NCBI GenBank assembly: GCA_030039825.1
Contig: JASHUV010000176.1
Location: 1 to 8,466, forward strand
Direction of reading: 5' to 3'
From: Thermoplasmata archaeon
Lineage (GTDB): Archaea; Thermoplasmatota; Thermoplasmata; Lutacidiplasmatales; UBA184
Length of the DNA stretch: 8,466 bases
Part shown: in pieces, positions 1-5,465 of the stretch
Numbering within the stretch: position 1 is the stretch's first letter
Layout of the letters: every line of letters begins with the position of its first letter
Position numbers and translations under genes: made by a program
The notes under the pieces: model-generated
What the model was told of the DNA's origin: nothing
The model's input: the letters and a program-made list of their open reading frames with translations, nothing else
The model's database searches: none

Positions 1-472
1 CGTAGAACCGTCCCAGATACCCGTCGTAGTAGCGCGCGCCGACCGTGGTCAGGGTCGAGGCGAGGCCGGGCGTCGGCCCGCCGGTGAAGCCGACGAGGGG
101 GTCGGCGAACGGCGCGACGAGGCGCTCGAGCCATTCCGCCGGGGCGACCTCGTCGGCATCGAGGAACGCGACGAACTCACCCGCCGCGACGGCCAGCGCG
201 GCGTTGCGGCTCTCGGCGATGTTGCCGGGGGCGGCGAGCCGACGCACTCGGGGGTCCCGGGCGTGGAAACGCGCCGCGATCTCCGAGACCGCGCCCGGCG
301 GGCCGCCGTCGTCGACGAGGATCTCCTCGGGAGGTCGTCGCTGGGCGAGGAGGCTCTCGAGGGTCCGTTCGACCCGGGGGTCCTTGAGGACGGTGACGAT
401 GACGCTGACCGAGCCGGGGCGGGGCGACCCGGCCCGGCCGGGCGGCGCCGGTTCAGGCGAGGCCGCGGGCAC
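1..472 (-). CDS. Family 2 glycosyltransferase, N-terminal part (runs off left edge)
   Basis: This is the first 157 residues of a GT-A fold (GT2) glycosyltransferase, which would move a sugar from a nucleotide-activated donor to a lipid, protein or glycan acceptor. The domain opens with SVSVIVTVLKD (residues 21-31). It continues with the nucleotide-binding strand ILVDDGG (51-57), a GNIAESRNAAL helix (83-93) and the metal-binding acidic motif FLDADE (103-108, the DXD equivalent). The acceptor-side part and any membrane segments lie outside the window. No ATG is available. The first usable start in this frame is the GTG at 472-470, which gives a Pro/Ala/Gly-rich leader of about 20 residues and overlaps the end of the upstream epimerase gene by 20 nt. 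The overlap argues for one transcript and coupled translation with the epimerase, which may make its sugar-nucleotide donor. The family is clear; the donor and acceptor cannot be told. Confidence 0.85.
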   Translation of the reverse strand, partial: MPAASPEPAPPGRAGSPRPGSVSVIVTVLKDPRVERTLESLLAQRRPPEEILVDDGGPPGAVSEIAARFHARDPRVRRLAAPGNIAESRNAALAVAAGEFVAFLDADEVAPAEWLERLVAPFADPLVGFTGGPTPGLASTLTTVGARYYDGYLGRFY

Positions 473-1421
473 GGGCGAGGTCCTGGATCGTCTCGGTGAC
501 GGCCTCCCGCGACGAGCGTTTCGGTTGCCATCCGAGCCGGCCGATCTTGTCGATGGCGAGCAGCTGGCGCGGGATGTCGCCGACCCATCCCTGCGCGCCG
601 CCCGTGTACTCGATCCGCGCGCGGCCGCCGTGCACCCGGACGACCTCCTCGGCGATCCCCCGGACGCCGACCTGGTCGGCGGTCCCGAGGTTGTAGACGT
701 TCACCGTGTCCCGGGCGTGGGCGCCGACGAACCGCATCGCGTCGACGCACTCCTCGGTCCGAAGGTAGCTCTTCGCCTGGCGGCCGTCCCCGAGCACCTC
801 GAGCCGGGTCGGATCCCGGGCGAGCTTCTCGAAGAAATCGAAGATCACGCCGTGCGTGATCCCGGCGCCGATGATGTTGGCGAAGCGGAAGAGGAAGGCC
901 CGCTGGCCGTAGCAGTGGGCGTAGGCCGAGAACAGGCCCTCGGCGGCGAGCTTCGACGCCCCGTAGAGGGACTGCGGCAGGAGCGGACCGTACTCCTCCG
1001 GCGTCGGGAAGCGGTCGGGGAAACCGTAGACGACGCTCGAGGAGGAGAAGTAGAGCTCCTTCACGTCGGCCCGCCGGGCCGCCTCGAGGACGTGGAACGC
1101 CGCGACGGTCCCGTGCTCGAGGTCGAGCGTCGGGTCGTCGGTCCCGCGGCGGATGTCGGGGTTCGCGGCGAGGTGCCAGACCGAACCGGCGCCCTCGAAC
1201 TCCCTCGCGTACGCCTCGGGCGTCCGGAGGTCGGCGACGGTCAGCCGGACCCGGCCGGCCGCGATCCCGGGGGCGAGGGTCTCCTTCCGCCCCGAGGAGA
1301 GGTTGTCGATGACGCGGACGGGCGTCCCGTCCGAGGCGAGCGCCGCGACCAGGACGGATCCGATCGCCCCCGCGCCACCGGTGACGACCGCGGGGTCCCC
1401 GCGGACCGGCGCCTCGGGCAT
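453..1421 (-). CDS. NAD-dependent sugar-nucleotide epimerase/dehydratase (GalE-like)
   Basis: A 322-residue extended short-chain dehydrogenase of the UDP-glucose 4-epimerase/dehydratase family, which interconverts nucleotide sugars using tightly bound NAD. Visible features are the Rossmann motif TGGAGAIGS (14-22), Asp39 in VIDNLSSG (the usual NAD ribose contact), SSSSVVYG (126-133), and the catalytic Tyr153 and Lys157 in SLYGASKLAAE. The C-terminal substrate region contains GDGRQAKSYL (211-220) and the typical EECVDAM. Length is normal for GalE homologues. The ATG at 1421-1419 is chosen because the Rossmann fold begins directly after it and a TATA box lies about 28 nt upstream. The ribosome site is weak or absent, as expected for a leaderless mRNA. 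It is followed by, and overlaps, a GT2 glycosyltransferase gene, so a role in surface polysaccharide or protein glycosylation is likely. Whether it acts on UDP-Glc/Gal, UDP-GlcNAc or another sugar cannot be read from the sequence. Confidence 0.9.
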   Translation of the reverse strand: MPEAPVRGDPAVVTGGAGAIGSVLVAALASDGTPVRVIDNLSSGRKETLAPGIAAGRVRLTVADLRTPEAYAREFEGAGSVWHLAANPDIRRGTDDPTLDLEHGTVAAFHVLEAARRADVKELYFSSSSVVYGFPDRFPTPEEYGPLLPQSLYGASKLAAEGLFSAYAHCYGQRAFLFRFANIIGAGITHGVIFDFFEKLARDPTRLEVLGDGRQAKSYLRTEECVDAMRFVGAHARDTVNVYNLGTADQVGVRGIAEEVVRVHGGRARIEYTGGAQGWVGDIPRQLLAIDKIGRLGWQPKRSSREAVTETIQDLARARGLA

Positions 1422-1445
1422 GGGCGCCGGCCAGTCATGGAAGTC

Positions 1446-1453
1446 TATATAAT
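1446..1453 (-). promoter_or_regulatory. TATA box of the epimerase-glycosyltransferase operon
   Basis: The minus strand reads ATTATATA followed by G, the most AT-rich stretch for kilobases around. Its centre lies about 28 nt before the A of the epimerase ATG. Archaeal TATA boxes are centred about 25-28 nt before the transcription start, so transcription should begin at or a few bases before the ATG. No clear purine-rich BRE is seen upstream (the flank is CTTCCCC). The box is nearly symmetric and could also fire on the plus strand toward the winged-helix gene, which would give that gene a leader of about 175 nt. Confidence 0.7.
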
Positions 1454-1464
1454 GGGGAAGGCCG

Positions 1465-1652
1465 CCTAAAGACGGAACGCGGCCGGAGCCGCCGGTACGT
1501 ATGGGCACGCATCCCTCGAAGGGCCCCATGCGGGGGGGCCGGTCCGGTTCGCCTTCACATGTCGCCGGACGGCGCTTCGGGAGCCCGTCTCTCCTTCGGC
1601 CGGCCGAACATCGACCGGTCCCGGGCGGGGCTCTCGGAGCGGGGTTCGGCGG
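1465..1652. other. Intergenic leader upstream of the winged-helix gene
   Basis: This spacer between divergent transcription units shows no convincing gene. It begins with a plus-strand TATA-like CTAAAG at 1466-1471. It also holds a small imperfect hairpin (arms GCATCCCT and AGGG plus ATGC, 1509-1531) and a perfect 14-bp palindrome TTCGGCCGGCCGAA at 1595-1608, about 45 bp before the winged-helix ATG. Palindromes of this size are expected by chance in DNA this GC-rich. An open frame of 51 codons (1501-1656) ends in an ATGA overlap with the winged-helix start, but about 27% of its third positions are A/T, unlike the real genes here. It is therefore not called as a gene. Confidence 0.5.
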
Positions 1653-2036
1653 ATGAGCAACGACCCGCCCACCTCCCTCCAACGCCACCTGTTGGTCCAT
1701 CTGCTCGCCCACCGCGGCGCCCAGGTCCGCTTCGAGGCCGACCAGTGGACGACGGAGTTCGGCATCTTCCGCGCCTTCGCGGCCGAGGAGATGAACGAGC
1801 TCAAGAACTCCCTCCGGCAGCTCGAGATGGGGCGCTACGTCTACCGCCGCGTCCAGTACGTCATCGGCTACACGGAGCCGAAGCTCGTCTACTCGCTCAC
1901 CCCGAGCGGCCACCGCGTCGCGCAGGACCTCACCGAGCGCGGCGAGAGCGGCGGCGGGGCGATCGAGCCGCCCGCGGCGAGCGGCCCATCGGTCGGATCG
2001 GCCCGTGTCGAGGGGAACCGGGCCGGGGCGCGGTAA
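1653..2036 (+). CDS. Small winged-helix (PadR/MarR-like) putative transcription regulator
   Basis: A 127-residue protein whose first 95 residues look like a winged helix-turn-helix domain. An N-terminal helix (SLQRHLLVHLLAHRGA) is followed by a helical region (AAEEMNELKNSLRQLEMGRYV) resembling a recognition helix. A beta-wing then leads into KLVYSLTPSGHRVAQDL; the YxLTxxG signature is common at the end of the wing in PadR and MarR-type regulators. The last 30 or so residues are Gly/Ser/Ala-rich and probably disordered. No effector domain or metal site is visible. The start is the ATG at 1653, with only a weak purine run (GGAGCGGGG) about 10-16 nt upstream. The GNAT gene starts 4 nt after its stop, so the two are probably co-transcribed. 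Third positions are almost all G or C, supporting a real gene. The fold is moderately sure; the regulated genes are unknown and self-regulation is only a guess. Confidence 0.7.
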   Translation: MSNDPPTSLQRHLLVHLLAHRGAQVRFEADQWTTEFGIFRAFAAEEMNELKNSLRQLEMGRYVYRRVQYVIGYTEPKLVYSLTPSGHRVAQDLTERGESGGGAIEPPAASGPSVGSARVEGNRAGAR

Positions 2037-2040
2037 CCGA

Positions 2041-2625
2041 GTGGCCCCCGTCCCCGTCCTCCAGGGCTACGCCCTGAGGTTGCGCCCCCCGGAGATCTCC
2101 GAGCTTCCCGCCCTCTACGACTGGTACAACGACCCCGAGATCGCCGCCCCGTTCGACCGCTTCACGCTCGATGCGCTCCCGGACTTCCGGAAGGCCGTCG
2201 CGGAGGCCGACGGGGACCTCGGTTCGCTCGCGCCCCGGTTCGTCATCGAACGCCTCGAGGGCCCCCGCCCGATCGGGCTCCTCGGCCATTACCGCCCGCA
2301 CCCCGTCCTCGAGACGACCGACATCTGGTACATGCTCGGCGAGCGGGCCGAGCGCGGGAAGGGGTACGGCAAGGAGGCGGTCGGCCTGCTCGTCGACTAC
2401 CTCTTCCACGCCTCGGACCTCGCCCGGGTCGGGGCGACGACGGACGTCGCGAACGTCCCATCGATGCGCCTTCTCGAGGGCCTTGGCTTCCGCCGGGAAG
2501 GGACGATGGTCTCCGCCCTCTACCATCACGGGGGCTGGCACGACGTCGCGTTCTACGGGGTCACGCGCTCGGAGTGGGCCGCGAGCCCCCGCAGCGTGAA
2601 CCCGACCCGCGACCCGCCGGCGTAG
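2041..2625 (+). CDS. GNAT N-acetyltransferase, RimJ/RimL-like
   Basis: A 194-residue GNAT-fold acetyltransferase of the Acetyltransf_3 (RimJ/RimL) type, which transfers acetyl from acetyl-CoA to an amine such as a protein N-terminus or a small molecule. The acetyl-CoA pyrophosphate loop is RGKGYG (105-110, matching R/QxxGxG/A). It is followed by helix KEAVGLLVDYLF and the family-typical NVPSMRLLEGLGFRREG (138-153, the NxxSxxLxxxxGF pattern). The GTG at 2041 is preferred, as it lies 4 nt after the winged-helix stop and just before the first strand ALRLRPP. Another GTG at 2005 would add 12 Gly/Arg-rich residues and overlap the previous gene. The last 23 or so codons run through the 3' end of the convergent alaX gene (73 bp overlap), beyond where the GNAT core normally ends (YGVTRSEW). 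The substrate is unknown. Confidence 0.88.
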   Translation: MAPVPVLQGYALRLRPPEISELPALYDWYNDPEIAAPFDRFTLDALPDFRKAVAEADGDLGSLAPRFVIERLEGPRPIGLLGHYRPHPVLETTDIWYMLGERAERGKGYGKEAVGLLVDYLFHASDLARVGATTDVANVPSMRLLEGLGFRREGTMVSALYHHGGWHDVAFYGVTRSEWAASPRSVNPTRDPPA

Positions 2626-3314
2626 GGCACCGGCGCCGAGAGCTCCATCGGCCCGATCTCCGAGGTCGACCTGAGGTGGGTCCCCCCGCAGGGGCAGCGA
2701 TCGACGTCGTCGATCTCGATGATCCGGACGGGGTCGACGTGAGGCGCGAGCGGGACGGCCCCGGAGCGCGCCGAGGGCGCGCGGTCCCACTCGGCCCGAC
2801 GCACGAAGGCGATCCGGACGTCGCGGGCCCGGGCGAGCTCGGCCCCCACGGACTCGGCGACCACGGTCCACGGCAACGCCGACGGCCAGGTCGACTCGAG
2901 GTCGATCGTGGCCCCCGGGATCCTGAGCGCCGCGGCCCTCGTCCGCAGGCCGCTCTGGGCGAAGAGGAGGGCGCTCAGGAGGTGCTGGGCCGTATGGAGG
3001 CGCATGTGGGCGTGGCGACGCGCCCAGTCGATCTCTCCCTCGACCCGTTCCCCGGGGGCGGGCAGGGTGACGCCGGGCGCTGGCTTCGCGAGCGCGTGAA
3101 CGATCGCCTCGCCGCTCTTGCGGACGTCGGTGATCGCGACGCGCTCCCCGCGCGAGGTCGTGAGCCAGCCGCGGTCGGCCGGCTGACCCCCGCCGACCGG
3201 ATAGAAGAACGTCCGATCGAGGACGATCGCCCCGGGCGGCCGGCTCACCACCGTCGCCGTGAAGGTCCGTTCGTAACCGGCCTCGGTACCGGCGAGGTAC
3301 GCCGCCTCCGTCAT
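2553..3314 (-). CDS. alaX: Alanyl-tRNA editing protein AlaX (AlaX-M-like)
   Basis: A 253-residue free-standing homologue of the AlaRS editing domain. Such proteins hydrolyse tRNA(Ala) mischarged with serine (or glycine) in trans, in the cytoplasm. The signature RTFFYPVGGGQPADRG (34-49) is intact. The zinc-binding residues are all present: H107xxxH111 in LHTAQHLLSA, and C209xxxH213 in CPCGGTHL. The length and the additional N-terminal beta region match the medium-sized AlaX-M class. The ATG at 3314-3312 is chosen because MTEAAYLAGTEAGYERTF matches the normal N-terminus; an upstream GTG (3416) would add a Pro/Gly-rich stretch with no family support. The usual end of the family is near GSRVGFTLRG; about ten more residues extend into the GNAT gene. 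It is divergent from pcna across a 144-bp spacer. The catalytic competence looks complete; the exact amino-acid specificity is not visible. Confidence 0.92.
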   Translation of the reverse strand: MTEAAYLAGTEAGYERTFTATVVSRPPGAIVLDRTFFYPVGGGQPADRGWLTTSRGERVAITDVRKSGEAIVHALAKPAPGVTLPAPGERVEGEIDWARRHAHMRLHTAQHLLSALLFAQSGLRTRAAALRIPGATIDLESTWPSALPWTVVAESVGAELARARDVRIAFVRRAEWDRAPSARSGAVPLAPHVDPVRIIEIDDVDRCPCGGTHLRSTSEIGPMELSAPVPYAGGSRVGFTLRGLAAHSERVTP

Positions 3315-3417
3315 GGTCGCGCCCCCCCGGGGAGGAGCTCCGGGGCCGTGTCGGAACTCCCCGCCACCGTCGACCGACCCGCCCTCCGGCGTTCCCGGCG
3401 CGTCGCGCGGCGACACC

Positions 3418-3425
3418 CTTTTAGA
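3418..3425 (+). promoter_or_regulatory. Probable TATA box of pcna
   Basis: CTTTTAGA stands out in an otherwise G/C-only spacer. Its centre is about 37 nt before the pcna ATG, which predicts transcription starting near 3447 and a leader of about 12 nt. That short leader would just include the Shine-Dalgarno-like GAGGT at 3449-3453. The same box reads TCTAAAAG on the minus strand and could also serve alaX, with an untranslated leader of about 80 nt. Confidence 0.5.
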
Positions 3426-3458
3426 GGGGGGGCGTGTAAAGCGCGCCCGAGGTCAGGG

Positions 3459-4196
3459 ATGTTCACGGCGCGCATCCGGATGGAGGTCCTCCGGGAGCTC
3501 GTGGAGGTCGTTTCCACGCTCGTTCCGGAGGCGAAGCTCTCCATTTCGAAGGACGGGGTCTCGGTCAAGGCGGTCGATCCCTCGCACGTCGCGATGCTGG
3601 TCCTGTCCTTGAAGTCGACCGCCTTCGAGGAGTTCACCGGCGAGCCGACCGAGATCGGCATCGACATCGAGAAGTTCAAGGAGGTCCTCCGCCTCGCGAA
3701 GCCCGGCGATGTCATCGACCTGCAGTTCGACGGCGGGAAGAACCGCCTCGTCGTGAAGGTCGGCAAGGTGACGCGCCAGATGTCGGTCATCGACCCGGCG
3801 GGCATCGCCGAGCCGAAGGTCCCGAACGTCAACCCGCCCGGCGTCGCCCGCGTCAAGATGGACGAGCTCCGGCAGGGGATCCGCGGGACCGAGTCGATCT
3901 CCGACCACGTGACGCTCACCCTCGACCCGGAGGGCTTCACGATGCACTCGGAAGGGGAGACCGACCACGTCGACATGCGCCTCGGCAAGGACGGCCTCGT
4001 CCAGCTCACCGTCCCCGAGACGGTGCGGAGCATGTACCCCCTCGACTTCTTCTCGAACATGGTGAAGTCGATCACCACGAGCCCCGATGTGACGCTCCAC
4101 GTCGGGAACGAGTACCCCTTGAAGATCGTCTTCTCGGTGGCGAACCAGAAGGGCGAGGCGACCTTCCTCCTGGCGCCACGCGTCGAGGAAGACTAG
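3459..4196 (+). CDS. pcn: DNA polymerase sliding clamp PCNA
   Basis: A 245-residue archaeal PCNA, the ring-shaped clamp that encircles DNA and tethers replicative polymerase, FEN1, ligase and repair factors. Length is typical of the family. Conserved landmarks are AVDPSHVAML (38-47), the interdomain connector loop region IDPAGIAEPKVPNVNPPG (111-128) that forms the PIP-box binding groove, NEYPLKIVF (217-225) and the C-terminal FLLAPRVE (236-243). The two repeated clamp domains are both complete. The ATG at 3459 is preceded by GAGGT with 5-nt spacing, the best ribosome-binding site in the window. The reading frame stays open upstream to 2574, but that part is antisense to alaX. The thiolase gene follows 48 nt downstream on the same strand, and read-through into it is possible. 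A single clamp gene here suggests a homotrimer, but other copies could lie elsewhere. Confidence 0.97.
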   Translation: MFTARIRMEVLRELVEVVSTLVPEAKLSISKDGVSVKAVDPSHVAMLVLSLKSTAFEEFTGEPTEIGIDIEKFKEVLRLAKPGDVIDLQFDGGKNRLVVKVGKVTRQMSVIDPAGIAEPKVPNVNPPGVARVKMDELRQGIRGTESISDHVTLTLDPEGFTMHSEGETDHVDMRLGKDGLVQLTVPETVRSMYPLDFFSNMVKSITTSPDVTLHVGNEYPLKIVFSVANQKGEATFLLAPRVEED

Positions 4197-4244
4197 ACCC
4201 TCCCGCTAAGAGCGTCTGCCGCCGTCCGGAGGCCGGTTCGCACG

Positions 4245-5465
4245 ATGCCCGAGGCTCCCCCGTCGCCTGTCGCCATCCTCTCGGCCGTTCGGACGCCCAT
4301 CGGAAAGTTCGGCGGGGCGCTCAAGAAGGTCCCCGCGACCGCCCTCGGCACCCTCGCGGCCCGCGAGGCGCTCGAGCGCGCCAAGGTCCCGGCCTCGGAC
4401 GTCCCGTTCGTGATCATGGGCCAGGGGATCCAGGCCGGCGCCGGCCAGAACCCCGCGCGTCAGGTCCTCCGAGGGGCGGGCGTCCCGGACCGGTCCGGGG
4501 CATTCACGGTGAACATGGTCTGCGGCTCCGGCCTGCAGGCGCTCATCGCGGGCAGCGCGTCGATCCGGGCGGGCGACCACCGCCTTCTCGTCGTCGGCGG
4601 GATGGAGAGCATGAGCGGGGCCCCCTACCTGCTTCCCGCGGCGTCCCGATGGGGCCTTCGATTCGGCCCCGGGGAGCTCGAGGACGCCATGCAGCGTGAC
4701 GCGCTCACGGACGCCTACGGCGAGCACGAGGCGATGGGGCTCACCGGCGAGCGGATCGCGAAGAAGCACGGGCTGACGCGGGCGGAGGTCGATGCCTTCG
4801 CGCTGCGGAGCCACAAGGCGGCCGCGAAGGCCGACCGCGACGGGACGTTCGCCGCGGAGCGCGTCAACGTGCCGCCGGAGATCACCGGCACGCCCGGCGG
4901 TCTCGCCCACGACGAGGGGCCGAGGGGGGACACGACGCTCGAGGGGCTCGGGCGGCTCGCGCCGGCGTTCGCCCCGGACGGCCTCCTGACGGCCGGGAAC
5001 TCCTCCCAGCTCTCCGATGGGGCGGCGGCCCTCGTGCTCGCGAGCGCGGCGGAGGTCGACGCCCGGGGCGCCCACCCGATCGCGTGGATCCACTCGAGCG
5101 CCGTCGGCGGTGTGCACCCCTCCGACGTGATGGAGGCGCCGATCCCGACGGTCGCCGCCCACCTCGCCCGCTACGGCCTCACGGCGGCGGACCTCGACCG
5201 GGTCGAGCACAACGAGGCGTTCGCGTCCGCCTCCATCGCCGTCCAGCGCGTGTTCGGGTTTCCCGACGATCGCTTCAACGTCCACGGGGGGGCCGTGGCG
5301 CTCGGCCACCCCATCGGGGCGAGCGGAGCCCGGATCGTCGTGACCCTGATCCACGAGCTCATCCGGGCCCGGGGGCGGCTCGGCCTCGCGACCCTCTGCA
5401 TGGGCGGGGGGAACGGGTTGAGCCTGCTCGTCACGCGGGAGCGCCCGGCACCGACGGGCACCTAG
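4245..5465 (+). CDS. Acetyl-CoA C-acetyltransferase (thiolase), bacterial/AtoB type
   Basis: A 406-residue thiolase that would condense two acetyl-CoA into acetoacetyl-CoA, or cleave 3-ketoacyl-CoA in the reverse direction. All catalytic elements are present: nucleophile Cys93 in NMVCGSG, NEAF (323-326), His355 in GGAVALGHPIGASGAR, and the acid/base Cys385 in CMGGGNG. The long loop between the two halves (YGEHEAMGLTGERIAKKHG and on) and these motifs place it with bacterial/mitochondrial biosynthetic thiolases. It is not the SCP2-like thiolase that most archaea encode beside HMG-CoA synthase; neither that synthase nor its DUF35 partner is nearby. It could feed the mevalonate pathway, fatty-acid oxidation or polyester metabolism. 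The ATG at 4245 has GGAGG 12 nt upstream and a TATA-like CTAAGAG at 4206-4212, so it may have its own promoter besides read-through from pcna. Its stop shares CTAG with the stop of the convergent cysS-like gene. Confidence 0.95.
   Translation: MPEAPPSPVAILSAVRTPIGKFGGALKKVPATALGTLAAREALERAKVPASDVPFVIMGQGIQAGAGQNPARQVLRGAGVPDRSGAFTVNMVCGSGLQALIAGSASIRAGDHRLLVVGGMESMSGAPYLLPAASRWGLRFGPGELEDAMQRDALTDAYGEHEAMGLTGERIAKKHGLTRAEVDAFALRSHKAAAKADRDGTFAAERVNVPPEITGTPGGLAHDEGPRGDTTLEGLGRLAPAFAPDGLLTAGNSSQLSDGAAALVLASAAEVDARGAHPIAWIHSSAVGGVHPSDVMEAPIPTVAAHLARYGLTAADLDRVEHNEAFASASIAVQRVFGFPDDRFNVHGGAVALGHPIGASGARIVVTLIHELIRARGRLGLATLCMGGGNGLSLLVTRERPAPTGT

Noticed and set aside
45..1469. Plus-strand open frame of 474 codons opposite the glycosyltransferase and epimerase
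   Set aside because: This is a shadow of two well-supported minus-strand genes, with low-complexity composition and no motifs.
1509..1531. Small hairpin as a terminator or riboswitch element
   Set aside because: The stem is short and broken by four unpaired Cs, with no T tract and no known riboswitch core.
1595..1608. Perfect 14-bp palindrome as an operator for the winged-helix protein
   Set aside because: At this base composition about one or two such palindromes are expected by chance in 8.5 kb, and no second copy was noticed. It is kept only as a note in the spacer entry.
1422..1913. Extension of the epimerase frame upstream of its ATG
   Set aside because: The extension crosses the TATA box and the winged-helix gene on the other strand, and the Rossmann domain begins right after the ATG at 1421.
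3315..3416. N-terminal extension of AlaX from a GTG at 3416
   Set aside because: The added 34 residues are Gly/Pro-rich with no family support, and that start would lie next to the TATA-like box, leaving no room for a promoter.
2574..3458. Open reading frame continuing upstream of pcna in the same frame (total 540 codons)
   Set aside because: It is antisense to alaX, whose motifs and zinc ligands are complete. The upstream part is Arg/Gly/Pro-rich and resembles no protein. PCNA has its normal length from the ATG at 3459, with a good ribosome site.
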